Of a stretch of DNA of 64,000 bases, positions 17,310 through 26,748 are shown piece by piece. The notes beneath the pieces were generated by a model. It was not told the origin of the DNA and did no database searches. It saw only the letters and a list, made by a program, of their open reading frames with translations. How positions within the stretch are numbered: position 1 is the stretch's first letter; each line of letters begins with the position of its first letter. Source of the DNA: JABDFW01 sp035550215 (lineage in GTDB: Bacteria > Bacteroidota > Bacteroidia > Chitinophagales > Chitinophagaceae); the NCBI GenBank assembly GCA_035550215.1, contig DASZPM010000016.1, forward strand, positions 31,306 to 95,305. The letters run 5' to 3'. Position numbers and translations under genes: made by a program.

Positions 17310-18230
17310 ATGCGAAGTATTTTTCTCAGTTGTTGTGTATTATTTTGTGTTGCGGCAAAAGCGCAGAGATTAGCGGCTTCTGACTTTGCTTATTTGCAAA
17401 AGCTGGAAGAAGATTCAATAAAACCGGTTTCCCGCCAAATGATTTTTGATACCATACCGGGCAGGCGGTTTACAGCAGACAGCATTTTTATCAAGTTGTT
17501 TGTTAAGGCGTTAAAGGTAAAAGGGTCGTTTAATTACCCCTTTGATTCGATTACTACGGTGTCAAAAATTTACCCGGAAGACAGTTCGTTCAGGGTATTT
17601 ACATGGGAGTTGGAAAGGGATGAAGGTTATTACCGGCAGCAGGGTGCCATACAAATGAAGACAAAAGACGGCTCATTAAAGCTGTACCCGCTAATAGACC
17701 AGAGTGATTTTTCAGACAACCTTACGGGTACGGCCCGGGGACCCCAAAACTGGGTTGGCGCTATTTACTATAGCATAGTTACAACAGAGTTCAGGGGTAA
17801 AAAATATTACACCCTGCTTGGCTTTGATGACAATGATTTTGCCAGTACACGTAAATGGGCTGACGTGCTTACATTCAGCAGTGATGGCAAGCCGGTTTTT
17901 GGCGCGGATATTTTTGAGTACAAAGCCGACAGTCTTAAACCGCCGCAGCCGGCATACCGGTTTTTACTTGAATTTAAAAAAGACGCACGGGCGAAACTGG
18001 TATATGATCCTGATATGGGAATGATTGTATTTGACCATCTTATGAGCGAAACCCACGAGCAGTCAAAAAAATATACGTTAATTCCTGACGGCGATTACGA
18101 AGGCTTTAAATGGAAAGATGGTAAATGGGTGCATATTGATGATATTTTCAGCAGCCAGCAAACCGACGATAAGGTGCCCACACCAAAGCCAGTTTACAAC
18201 GATGCCGGCCAGCCCGTTAACCAACGGTAA
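17310..18230 (+). CDS. exported protein of unknown function
   Basis: 306 residues with a clear signal peptide (M-R-S-I-F-L-S-C-C-V-L-F-C-V-A-A-K-A-Q, cleavage after A-K-A). The mature part has no family I recognise. It is rich in beta-strand patterns, including W-V-G-A-I-Y-Y-S-I-V-T-T and Y-T-L-L-G-F-D-D-N-D near the middle. The C-terminus (K-V-P-T-P-K-P-V-Y-N-D-A-G-Q-P-V-N-Q-R) is low-complexity and lacks a type IX sorting domain. Periplasmic or outer-membrane location is likely. Confidence 0.75.
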   Translation: MRSIFLSCCVLFCVAAKAQRLAASDFAYLQKLEEDSIKPVSRQMIFDTIPGRRFTADSIFIKLFVKALKVKGSFNYPFDSITTVSKIYPEDSSFRVFTWELERDEGYYRQQGAIQMKTKDGSLKLYPLIDQSDFSDNLTGTARGPQNWVGAIYYSIVTTEFRGKKYYTLLGFDDNDFASTRKWADVLTFSSDGKPVFGADIFEYKADSLKPPQPAYRFLLEFKKDARAKLVYDPDMGMIVFDHLMSETHEQSKKYTLIPDGDYEGFKWKDGKWVHIDDIFSSQQTDDKVPTPKPVYNDAGQPVNQR

Positions 18231-18296
18231 CATTAAATTAGCCTTAGTAGAGGTTTAGAGTACCTTAAAAGCAAACGCTTATTAGGAAAAAGCGGC

Positions 18297-18304
18297 TATT
18301 TTTG
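18297..18304 (+). promoter_or_regulatory. candidate -7 promoter element
   Basis: TATTTTTG matches the Bacteroidota TAnnTTTG element exactly. It ends seven bases before the ATG of the histidine kinase, so transcription could start almost at the start codon and give a leaderless message. No good TTTG -33 element lies upstream. Confidence 0.35.
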
Positions 18305-18311
18305 AAACGGT

Positions 18312-19631
18312 ATGCTGTCCCCGTCAAAATATATTAAGCCCATAACCGTTTACTGGAAAAACCTTGTCGGTGACCCTACGGAATTTTCGCTTGAAAACCG
18401 GCTGTTTAACGCGGTGAGCATTATTACCCTTGCGGAATTAATTCTTCTTATACCTTTCAATTTTATTATCGGGCTGCCCTATATAAGCCTGATGGTTATG
18501 GTGGTTTGCATAATACAGGCGTACTTTTATTACCTGTCGCGGTATAAGAAGAAGTTTTTAACGGCGTCTATCATTTACTGCTTTATTGCCTATTCTTTTC
18601 TTATTGCCAACTACTACCTCAATTCGGGTATCAGCGGGCCAACTATTCTTGGTTTTGTTATGGCCTTTATTTTATTTATTGCCATTACCCCGCCGCGTTG
18701 GCATAAATGGTGGCTTATGTTGCATGCTGTTATTGGCTGCGGGTTGCTTATGCTGGAGTATCTGAATAAAGGCATTCATTATTCATACCACGACAGGAAA
18801 GACCAGTTTACTGACAACGGGGGCACTTACCTTGTACTGCTGGTGTGTATGTACTTTGTAATACGTTACACACTTAACAATTATAACAGGGAGAGAAATC
18901 TTGCACAAAAAAATGCAGCGGCCATAGAGGTGCAGAATGCTGAACTTGAAAACCTTAACAGGGAGAAGAGCAGGTTGTTTTCTGTGATATCACATGACCT
19001 GAGAGCACCGCTCAATTCTATACAGGGCTATCTTGAACTGCTGACAGACGGCTCATTGCCGGAAGAACAAAAGGCAAAAATTGAAAGAGAACTGCTGAAC
19101 CATACCCGGCAAACACAGGATATGCTTGTTAACCTGTTATCATGGTCTAAAACACAATTGTCAGGCGGCAATGCTGATTTACAGCCGCTTAATTTTTATC
19201 GTACGGTGTCCGGTACATTAGATATGATGACTACTGTTGCAACCAAAAAAGGCATAACGCTTAACAACTATATAAGCCCGGAGGTGCAGGTAAAAGCAGA
19301 TGCAGATATGCTGCAACTGGTAGTAAGAAACCTTGTACATAATGCCATAAAATTTACGGGTAAAGAAGGAGAAATTTCCATAACGGCGCAACCTGCACAG
19401 GATGAATGTTTTATCAGCATAAAAGATAACGGCGTTGGTATTCCGCTGGAAAAACAGAAAGATATTTTTTCGCTTAAAATCCGTTCTGCACAGGGCACAG
19501 GCAAGGAAAAAGGCATAGGGCTCGGCTTGTTTTTGTGCAGGCAGTTAATTGATATGCAGAATGGAAAAATACTTTTTAAAAGCGCTCCCGGCCAGGGCTC
19601 GGAATTTATATTAGTGCTGCCCGCTTGTTGA
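18312..19631 (+). CDS. membrane sensor histidine kinase, no adjacent regulator
   Basis: 439 residues. The N-terminal ~190 residues form about six transmembrane helices without a large extracytoplasmic domain. A coiled-coil linker (N-L-A-Q-K-N-A-A-A-I-E-V-Q-N-A-E-L-E-N-L near 198-217) leads to the HisKA domain with His228 in S-V-I-S-H-D-L-R-A-P-L. The HATPase_c domain has L-V-H-N-A-I-K-F-T, K-D-N-G-V-G-I-P and G-I-G-L-G-L-F-L-C. All boxes look intact, so it should be an active kinase. No response regulator is adjacent; its partner must be encoded elsewhere or be the LytTR or another regulator. Confidence 0.9.
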   Translation: MLSPSKYIKPITVYWKNLVGDPTEFSLENRLFNAVSIITLAELILLIPFNFIIGLPYISLMVMVVCIIQAYFYYLSRYKKKFLTASIIYCFIAYSFLIANYYLNSGISGPTILGFVMAFILFIAITPPRWHKWWLMLHAVIGCGLLMLEYLNKGIHYSYHDRKDQFTDNGGTYLVLLVCMYFVIRYTLNNYNRERNLAQKNAAAIEVQNAELENLNREKSRLFSVISHDLRAPLNSIQGYLELLTDGSLPEEQKAKIERELLNHTRQTQDMLVNLLSWSKTQLSGGNADLQPLNFYRTVSGTLDMMTTVATKKGITLNNYISPEVQVKADADMLQLVVRNLVHNAIKFTGKEGEISITAQPAQDECFISIKDNGVGIPLEKQKDIFSLKIRSAQGTGKEKGIGLGLFLCRQLIDMQNGKILFKSAPGQGSEFILVLPAC

Positions 19632-19636
19632 CAGAA

Positions 19637-19945
19637 TTACAAAGTGTGCATGTGCAGCTTTTTAAGCATTTCAGGGGATACATCCTCTGCAGACACACCA
19701 AAACCTGTAACCAGCACACCTTTTATACCTGATGCTGATTGTATGGCATATACTGTGGCTTCATCCGCTGGGTCTGAATTGCCTTCATAACGGTAAACAT
19801 CCACAATATCAAAATCGCCGGGGCTGAATTTTCCACCCGCAGAGGAAAGGCAATTTTGTTCTATATTAAAATCAATCGTAAAACCCTGAGCGCGTAATTG
19901 CTGTAATGCCTCTGTAACGGTTGCGTAATGATAACTTTGTGCCAC
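19637..19945 (-). CDS. small conserved Bacteroidota protein (sometimes labelled phosphoribosylpyrophosphate synthetase)
   Basis: 102 residues from a GTG at 19943-19945; no ATG is available in frame. The sequence, with T-E-A-L-Q-Q-L-R-A-Q-G-F-T-I-D-F-N near residues 11-27, F-D-I-V-D-V-Y-R-Y-E-G near 44-54 and Y-A-I-Q-S-A-S-G-I-K-G-V-L-V near 67-80, matches a small protein family common in Bacteroidota. Database entries often carry a phosphoribosylpyrophosphate synthetase label, but the protein is far too short and has no such motifs, so no function should be assumed. Convergent with the histidine kinase, five bases apart. Confidence 0.75.
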   Translation of the reverse strand: MAQSYHYATVTEALQQLRAQGFTIDFNIEQNCLSSAGGKFSPGDFDIVDVYRYEGNSDPADEATVYAIQSASGIKGVLVTGFGVSAEDVSPEMLKKLHMHTL

Positions 19946-20026
19946 GGCTAAAATATTTGCTGATTATGGTAAAAATGAACAATTAAAGTTACTGCTTATT
20001 ATTCGCACATTTACTACATTGCCCTT

Positions 20027-22714
20027 ATGCGAAAAACATTTTTAAGAACGCTTATACAGGTATTGCTGTTGATAATACTTATAAATGGCCATGCATTAAG
20101 CCAAACAATACCGGCGTATAAAAACCCGCAGTTAAGCATTGATGAAAGGGTTAAAGACCTTTTGCAGCGCATGACCCCTGAAGAAAAATTCTGGCAGTTG
20201 TTTATGATACCGGGCGATTTGGATAATGTGGATTCCAATCAATATAAGCATGGCATTTTTGGATTCCAGGTAAGCGCTGCTTCAAAGGGAAATAATGCCG
20301 CAGCGCAAATGCTGCAATACGGCACTGCAGAAGATGCGCTTAGCCTTGCTAAAAAAATAAATGCCATACAAAAATATTTTGTTGAGAAAAGCAGGCTGGG
20401 TATACCAATAATTCCATTTGATGAAGTCCTGCATGGCCTCGTGCTTAGCGGTGCAACCTCTTTTCCGCAGGCTATTGGCCTTGCGGCAACATGGGACACT
20501 TTGATGATGCATAACGTTGCGGAAAGAATAGCAGATGAAACAAAAGCGCGCGGCATACGCCAGGTGTTATCACCGGTAATAAATATAGCCAGCGACGTAC
20601 GGTGGGGAAGAACGGAAGAAACCTACGGCGAAGACCCATTCCTGGCATCTGAAATGGCAGTAGCATTTGTTGGCGCTTTTGAAAGAAAGGGCATCATAAC
20701 AACGCCAAAGCATTTTATTGCCAACGTTGGCGCGGGTGGAAGAGATAGCTACCCCATTGACTATGATGAAAGGCTGCTGGATGAAGTGTACTTTCCGCCG
20801 TTTAAAGCGAGTTTTCAAAAGGGCGGCTCACGGTCAGTAATGACAGCCTATAATTCTCTCAACGGTTCGCCCTGTTCTGCTAACGATTGGCTGCTGAATA
20901 AAAAATTAAAAGAAGACTGGGGCTTTAAAGGGTTTGTAATTTCAGATGCAAGCGCAGTAGGCGGCGCAAATGTGCTGCATTACACCGCGAAGGATTACCC
21001 GGAGGCAGGTCAGCAGGCTATTACCAACGGCCTTGATGTTATTTTTCAAACAGCGTATAAGCACTACAAGCTGTTCATACCGCCATTTCTTAATGGCGGC
21101 ATCCCGCAGGCAAGAATTGATGATGCGGTGTCGCGTGTATTGCGTGCAAAATTTGAACTGGGGCTGTTTGAAAACCCTTATGTTTCTGAAGCGGACGCCG
21201 CTAAATGGGTACACACTGACTCGAGTAAATATTTAGCGCGGAAGGCGGCTTTTGAATCAATCGTGTTGCTGAAAAATGAAAAAAGTGTATTGCCTTTCAG
21301 TAGTAATATACACAGCATAGCAGTTATTGGTGAAGATGCCGTTGATGCACGGTTAGGGGGCTACAGCGGCCCCGGTAACGGTAAGGTTAGCATACTGGAT
21401 GGCATAAAACAAAGAGCGGCAGACAGCATACAGGTGAGTTATACACCAGGCTGTGGTATAAGTACGCAGGAATGGGTTGTTGTACCGTCAAAGTATATCA
21501 CCTGCAACATAAATAATGCTGTGAAAGAAGGATTGAAAGGGGAGTATTTTGATAATATAACCCTTACTGGGACGCCTAAAGTTGTTAGGGATGACCGGGA
21601 AATAAATTTTGGATGGACATTATTTCCGCCGGACGCTTCGTTGCCACTTGACTTTTATTCTGTAAGATGGACGGGTGAATTAAAATCGCCAGTTACGGGT
21701 ACGTACAAGATTGGACTTGACGGTAATGACGGGTTTCGGTTGTACATTAACGGCAAACTGTTAATTGATAACTGGAAAAAGCAAACGTACAGCACAAAGC
21801 TGGCTGAATTTTCGTTTGAGAAAAACAAGGTATATAACATTAGGGTGGAGTTTTTTGAACCCAACGGAAATGCCCATATAAAACTAATATGGAATGTTGG
21901 AGTGAATGATGACTGGAATACAAAAATAAACGAAGCGGTGGCTGCAGCGCAAAAAGCAGATGTAGCTGTTATTGCAGCGGGTATTATTGAAGGTGAGTTC
22001 CAGGACAGGGCCATGTTAACGCTGCCCGGCCACCAGGAAGAATTGATACAGCGTGTTGCGGCAACGGGCAAGCCGGTTGTGGTTTTGCTGGTGGGCGGCA
22101 GCGCGGTGGTAATGAATAACTGGATTAACAGGGTAAAAGGCATTGTTGATGTTTGGTACCCGGGTGAAGAAGGAGGCCATGCTGTTGCCCATGTATTGTT
22201 TGGGGATTACAATCCTGCAGGGAGGCTGCCTATTACTTTTCCCCTAAATGAGGCGCAGTTGCCGCTGGTGTATAACCATAAGCCAACCGGCAGGGGGGAT
22301 GATTATAACAACCTTACAGGTTTGCCGTTATTCCCGTTCGGTTACGGCCTCAGTTACACAACATTTGAGTATAGTAATATGCAGGTAGAAAAAAACAATA
22401 TTGATACTGGCGCATCAACAATTGTAACATGCGATGTAAAGAACACAGGCGCAAGAGAAGGGGACGAAGTTGTGCAATTATACATTCACGATGAAATTGC
22501 ATCGGTGTCAAGGCCGGTAATGGAATTAAAAGGTTTTCAAAGGATACGGTTAAAGCCGGGTGAAGTAAAGAAGGTTTCTTTTGCCATCACCCCGGCTTTA
22601 TTAAAAATGCTGAACGAGAAGATGCAGTGGGTAGTTGAGCCCGGCGACTTCAGGATAATGATTGGCGCTTCGTCCCGTGACATAAGGCTTAAGAGCACCC
22701 TGCATGTGAACTAA
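20027..22714 (+). CDS. exported GH3 beta-glucosidase with inserted PA14 domain
   Basis: 895 residues with a signal peptide (residues 1-26, ending H-A-L-S-Q). The GH3 N-terminal TIM-barrel domain spans about 40-350, including K-H-F-I-A-N near 228 and the nucleophile Asp307 in G-F-V-I-S-D-A. The GH3 C-terminal domain is split: a PA14 beta domain (about 500-624, L-K-G-E-Y-F-D and N-D-G-F-R-L-Y-I-N-G-K) sits inside it, as in yeast and bacterial PA14-bearing beta-glucosidases, where it covers the active site. A fibronectin III-like domain ends the chain (about 775-890). It should hydrolyse beta-glucosides or related oligosaccharides in the periplasm. Confidence 0.92.
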   Translation: MRKTFLRTLIQVLLLIILINGHALSQTIPAYKNPQLSIDERVKDLLQRMTPEEKFWQLFMIPGDLDNVDSNQYKHGIFGFQVSAASKGNNAAAQMLQYGTAEDALSLAKKINAIQKYFVEKSRLGIPIIPFDEVLHGLVLSGATSFPQAIGLAATWDTLMMHNVAERIADETKARGIRQVLSPVINIASDVRWGRTEETYGEDPFLASEMAVAFVGAFERKGIITTPKHFIANVGAGGRDSYPIDYDERLLDEVYFPPFKASFQKGGSRSVMTAYNSLNGSPCSANDWLLNKKLKEDWGFKGFVISDASAVGGANVLHYTAKDYPEAGQQAITNGLDVIFQTAYKHYKLFIPPFLNGGIPQARIDDAVSRVLRAKFELGLFENPYVSEADAAKWVHTDSSKYLARKAAFESIVLLKNEKSVLPFSSNIHSIAVIGEDAVDARLGGYSGPGNGKVSILDGIKQRAADSIQVSYTPGCGISTQEWVVVPSKYITCNINNAVKEGLKGEYFDNITLTGTPKVVRDDREINFGWTLFPPDASLPLDFYSVRWTGELKSPVTGTYKIGLDGNDGFRLYINGKLLIDNWKKQTYSTKLAEFSFEKNKVYNIRVEFFEPNGNAHIKLIWNVGVNDDWNTKINEAVAAAQKADVAVIAAGIIEGEFQDRAMLTLPGHQEELIQRVAATGKPVVVLLVGGSAVVMNNWINRVKGIVDVWYPGEEGGHAVAHVLFGDYNPAGRLPITFPLNEAQLPLVYNHKPTGRGDDYNNLTGLPLFPFGYGLSYTTFEYSNMQVEKNNIDTGASTIVTCDVKNTGAREGDEVVQLYIHDEIASVSRPVMELKGFQRIRLKPGEVKKVSFAITPALLKMLNEKMQWVVEPGDFRIMIGASSRDIRLKSTLHVN

Positions 22715-22729
22715 TGTTGTGCGCATCTG

Positions 22730-24730
22730 TCATTTAATAATGATTTTGGTTGTAGTTGATGTTTTGTTGGTGACTACTGACACAAAATATTGTCCTGCTG
22801 CAAGACGGGTAACATCAAAGCTGTTGTTTACAGAAACATGCTGCCATTGCTTTACTGCCTGCCCCTGCATATTGTAAATTACTATCCTGTCTGCAGTTGT
22901 TATACCCGGCATGTTAATAGTAATAAAGGCTGCAGCGGGGTTGGGATATACTGTTACAGCCAGGTTTTGCCCCATGGTCTTAACAGCTACGATATTTGAA
23001 TAATTGTACCTGCCGTCTTCATCAACCTGTTTAAGACGATAATAGTTAGCGACTGTTAACGGGGATGCGTCAAAGAATGAATAATGCAGGGCAGAGGATG
23101 AATGCACTGCACCTTCAACAACGCCAATGGAGTCAAATGTAGCAGGGTTTACAGCTCTTTGAATGACAAAGTATTTACTGTTGGTTTCAGTTTGTGTTTG
23201 CCATTGCAGCATTATGCCCGATTTAAGGTATTGCGCGGTTAACGGCAACATTTCAACAGGCAATGTACCCGAAGATGTAAGCAGTGAACAATAAATATCC
23301 GGGGCGGCGTTTGTGTTCCTGTTATCTTCCCAAACCACAATACCATTGCCGGTGCTGCCAGGTATGATTTCGGGTTTTTGTTGTGTTCCCGGTGCAACTG
23401 AAATGGCAACACCGCCAGGCGTCCACAGGGACGCTCCGGAAGTATCAATCGCCTGGCCGTAAATGTGGGCATCCGTTGTTCGTACATCCGGCCATGCTAT
23501 AAGCGCATTGCCTTTATTATCTGTCATCATGCTCAATATGTTAGCGTCTTCGGCAAACAACACAGCGCCTGAATAAGAAAGCCTTGGTGTAATACGGATG
23601 CCATTGGCTTTAAATGCTGTATCGCCATTATTGTTTATACGCTGGGCATACAGGGCAAACGACTCTCTTTCATCGCACCATGCAACATACGCGCCCCCTG
23701 CACTGTCCGATGTAAGCTGCGGGAAGAATTGCCTGTATTGGGCGGTGCAAACGGCTATGCCATTATTGTTGTACCACGGGTCGGTAGAGTTAAGCCATTT
23801 TTTGTTGCCGGATGAATCGAGCTTTTGAATATACACGTCAAACGTGGGGCCGAAGTAGCCCGTCCTGTTATCATCCCAAGCTATGATGGCGCCTTTGTTG
23901 CCATCCGGAATCATGCGCGGGTATTCCTGGTCATAGTCAGCCTGGCAAACTATTAAATCGCTGTAGTTCCACTTCTTTGTTCCGTTTGTGTCCAGCCTTT
24001 GGGCATAAATATTATCATCCGAGCCATCCCTGTTATCATACCAGCAAACAATCATACCGCCCCTTCCATCAGTTACAACCTGCGGCTCGTAAGCAAAGCC
24101 CGAGGAAGGGTAACAAATTTTTGGCGCGTAGGGTAATGTACCCCATAATATGTTGCCGTTACCGTCTACGTGCTGTCCGAAAATTAAGTTAGCCCGTGAT
24201 TGGTAATATTCATCCCATGCCAGGAACGCCCCTCCTTTGCCATCTGCCAATATTGCTATATGGGCTTTGGGGTCAGCGTTTGAATCTAACGCTACCCCGT
24301 TAACGGCCCAAACCGCATTGCCGCCTGCATCAATACGCTGGGCGAAAATATCAGCTTCTTCATTATTGGTTTGGGTGGCATAACGGTGGTCTATCCAGGC
24401 TACAATAATTCCTCCCGCGTTATCTGTAACAATGCGCGGCCTTTCTGACTGGTTACCTGTGTCTATGGCAATGCCGTTCTTCGCCCATACTGCGTTGCCT
24501 TTACCATCCAGGTGCTGAACATATATATTGCCGAGGTATTTACCGTCGCGGTAATCTTGCCAGCAAATAAAAGCACCGCCCGCCCCATCCGGCACACTGC
24601 GGGGGAATGATTGTGCGCCTGCGGCGTTACAAACAGGCGTATTTTGTGTGGAATCACCGTTCCATTGTTCAAAGCTTTGTATGCAGGTTAATAATGCGAT
24701 AAGTGTTAATACGGGTATCTTTTTCTTCAT
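22730..24730 (-). CDS. exported multi-repeat protein with T9SS type A sorting domain
   Basis: 666 residues from the ATG at 24728-24730; an upstream ATG at 24835 gives a 35-residue extension before the signal peptide and is rejected. After a signal peptide (M-K-K-K-I-P-V-L-T-L-I-A-L-L-T-C-I-Q-S) come about eight repeats of roughly 55-60 residues, each with a G-G-x-x-x-x-W-x-D-x-R core followed by I-Y-x-Q-x-L-D. The pattern suggests a beta-propeller. Residues 450-570 form a beta domain before the C-terminal sorting domain V-Y-P-N-P-A-A-A-F-I-T-I (about 590-666), so the protein should be exported across the outer membrane by the type IX system. Confidence 0.85.
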   Translation of the reverse strand: MKKKIPVLTLIALLTCIQSFEQWNGDSTQNTPVCNAAGAQSFPRSVPDGAGGAFICWQDYRDGKYLGNIYVQHLDGKGNAVWAKNGIAIDTGNQSERPRIVTDNAGGIIVAWIDHRYATQTNNEEADIFAQRIDAGGNAVWAVNGVALDSNADPKAHIAILADGKGGAFLAWDEYYQSRANLIFGQHVDGNGNILWGTLPYAPKICYPSSGFAYEPQVVTDGRGGMIVCWYDNRDGSDDNIYAQRLDTNGTKKWNYSDLIVCQADYDQEYPRMIPDGNKGAIIAWDDNRTGYFGPTFDVYIQKLDSSGNKKWLNSTDPWYNNNGIAVCTAQYRQFFPQLTSDSAGGAYVAWCDERESFALYAQRINNNGDTAFKANGIRITPRLSYSGAVLFAEDANILSMMTDNKGNALIAWPDVRTTDAHIYGQAIDTSGASLWTPGGVAISVAPGTQQKPEIIPGSTGNGIVVWEDNRNTNAAPDIYCSLLTSSGTLPVEMLPLTAQYLKSGIMLQWQTQTETNSKYFVIQRAVNPATFDSIGVVEGAVHSSSALHYSFFDASPLTVANYYRLKQVDEDGRYNYSNIVAVKTMGQNLAVTVYPNPAAAFITINMPGITTADRIVIYNMQGQAVKQWQHVSVNNSFDVTRLAAGQYFVSVVTNKTSTTTKIIIK

Positions 24731-24999
24731 ATCTAAGAATGGTTTTAGTGGCTTGTGTTGTATCACAGGATAATGAAAAAAAGATATCAGTGGGGTATGC
24801 TTACACAGCTTAAAATAAGCCATTAATAGCGGCATGCTGTGAAGCCGCTTTATAAGTGGCGGAAGCTATTTAACAAGTGGATTGGAGATACCCGGCACCT
24901 GTATTATGTTTAAAGATGCGGCAATATAATGGAGTAGTGAATGCTTTTCGCGAAAACACGTTGATGAAACAGTAACAGAAGGAGAGGGCGTAAGCAAAC
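24731..24999. other. intergenic region, nothing recognised
   Basis: About 270 bases between two minus-strand genes. It holds the rejected N-terminal extension of the T9SS protein and an AT-rich stretch that could contain its promoter. No hairpin with a T run, repeat or further gene could be supported. Confidence 0.3.
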
Positions 25000-26676
25000 T
25001 TAAAGCCCATACCCCGGGCCTTTAATAAACCTGCCGGGTTTGGCGCCGGTATGTTCGCCGTTTTTCAATACCTGTGTTCCGTTTACAAAAACCTGTAACA
25101 CACCTGTTGCATATTGATGCGGCTTTTCGTATGTGGCATGGTCTGTAACTGTTGCCGGGTCAAACACCACCACATCCGCATAATTGCCCACCTTTAGTTC
25201 ACCACGTTTCTGCAGTTTTAAGTTGGTTGCAGGCAGCTTGGCTAACTTGTAAATAGCCTGTTGCAAAGTAAGTACCTTTTCATCGCGGGAATATTTACCA
25301 AGCACGCGTACAAAATTTCCGTACGCTCTTGGGTGTGCGTTTGATTTTAAAAAGGCGCTGTCATCAATGGAATAGGAACCTTCATCACTGCCAAAGCTTA
25401 CCCAGGGCAGGGCGATTTGTTTTTTTACATTGTCTTCGTTCATCATAAAATACACTACCTCAATACGGGTGCTGTCCTGCACTATTAAATCCATAGCAGT
25501 TTCCTCCGGCGACGTGCCGCGGATTTTTGCTACCTCTGCAAGTGTTTTGCCGGTAAACCTTTTGAGGGAGTCCTGCTTAAAGCCTAGGAGCAGCACCTTG
25601 TCGGGTGAGCCTGCATCGTAGTATAAATTTTCCCAATCGTTGGAAGAGGTGTTCATGGCTTTGGCCATTTGTTTTCTTATCGCAGGGTCATGCAATCGCT
25701 GCCAAAGCTTGCCAAAGCCGCCATCCTGCAGGGTAGGCGGAAATGCGGCCGTCATACCTGTCGCACCGGCAAGATAAGTGTACATATCTGCCGTAATGTG
25801 CAGCCCTTGCTTTTGGGCTGCTTCCACCATTTTAACCAGGCTGTCCATTTTGGGCCAATTGTCTTTTCCTCCTGCTTTCAGGTGAAATATTTCGGCGGGT
25901 ATATCAGCCTCTTTTGAAATAGTGATAAGCTCGTCCACTGCCTGCAGTAATTTATTGCCCTCGCTGCGCATGTGGCTTATATACATGCCGTGGTATTTGG
26001 ATGCTTCTTTGCACAGCGCTACCAATTCATCGGTTTTGGCAAAAAAGCCGGGCGGGTATATTAACGCGGTACTTACACCCATTGCGCCTTCTTTCATGGC
26101 TTTATCAACCTGTGCCTTCATGCTGTCTAACTCGGCAGGTGTCGGGGCGCGGTTATCTTCCCCTATTACATAATCACGTACCTGTGCAGCGCCTACAAAC
26201 GAAGCCACGTTACAACTAACACCCTTCTTTTCCAGGTAGTTCAGATATTCGCCGAGTGTGTTCCATGCCACATCAAACTTTATATCACCCTGGTAGGTTT
26301 GCATCTCTTGTTTCATGCGGGGGTTTAACGGACCCATGCTGCCCCCTTCTCCCATTACCTCCAGCGTTACCCCCTGCCTTATATCGCCCTGGCTGCGGCC
26401 ATCTTCCAGCAAGGCTACATCGCTTTGGCTAAGCATATTAATAAAACCGGGCACTACAGCCATACCTTTTGCGTCAGTTTCATTTGTAGCCGATGCGCCT
26501 GATAAATCACCTATAAAGGCAATGGTATCCGCATTAATGCCTATATCAGCTTTGTACGGGTCGCCGCCATTGCCATCGTAAACCATGCCATTGCGGATGA
26601 TAGTGTCGTATTGCTGTTTTTGTGAGCAGGAAAAAATAAGGCTTATAAGGCATAAAATGCCTGAAACGTTTCTCAT
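25000..26676 (-). CDS. D-aminoacylase-like amidohydrolase lipoprotein, atypical metal motif
   Basis: 558 residues with a lipoprotein signal ending L-I-F-S-C (Cys17 as lipid anchor). The amidohydrolase fold is clear: I-I-R-N-G-M-V-Y-D-G-N-G-G, Y-I-S-H-M-R-S-E-G, E-I-F-H-L-K-A-G-G, S-F-G-S-D-E-G and the C-terminal G-E-L-K-V-G-N-Y-A-D-V-V-V-F-D-P. In the D-aminoacylase family the first metal motif follows P-G-F-I-D and reads H-x-H; here it is P-G-F-I-N-M-L-S-Q-S-D (residues 76-86), with Leu82 and Gln84 in place of the two His. A subfamily with this change seems to exist. It could use one metal or have a different reaction. Confidence 0.82.
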   Translation of the reverse strand: MRNVSGILCLISLIFSCSQKQQYDTIIRNGMVYDGNGGDPYKADIGINADTIAFIGDLSGASATNETDAKGMAVVPGFINMLSQSDVALLEDGRSQGDIRQGVTLEVMGEGGSMGPLNPRMKQEMQTYQGDIKFDVAWNTLGEYLNYLEKKGVSCNVASFVGAAQVRDYVIGEDNRAPTPAELDSMKAQVDKAMKEGAMGVSTALIYPPGFFAKTDELVALCKEASKYHGMYISHMRSEGNKLLQAVDELITISKEADIPAEIFHLKAGGKDNWPKMDSLVKMVEAAQKQGLHITADMYTYLAGATGMTAAFPPTLQDGGFGKLWQRLHDPAIRKQMAKAMNTSSNDWENLYYDAGSPDKVLLLGFKQDSLKRFTGKTLAEVAKIRGTSPEETAMDLIVQDSTRIEVVYFMMNEDNVKKQIALPWVSFGSDEGSYSIDDSAFLKSNAHPRAYGNFVRVLGKYSRDEKVLTLQQAIYKLAKLPATNLKLQKRGELKVGNYADVVVFDPATVTDHATYEKPHQYATGVLQVFVNGTQVLKNGEHTGAKPGRFIKGPGYGL

Positions 26677-26748
26677 GCAGCTTGTTTACAGGTAAGTATA
26701 ATTTTGCTTTCTAAAATTAAGGCAAACAGGGCAAATAACCGGGCTATT

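Noticed and set aside
21655..22143. 162-codon minus-strand open frame opposite the GH3 gene
   Set aside because: It lies fully inside a well-supported gene in another frame and has no family likeness; such shadows are common here.
24731..24835. Upstream start of the T9SS repeat protein
   Set aside because: It would place 35 residues before a well-formed signal peptide.
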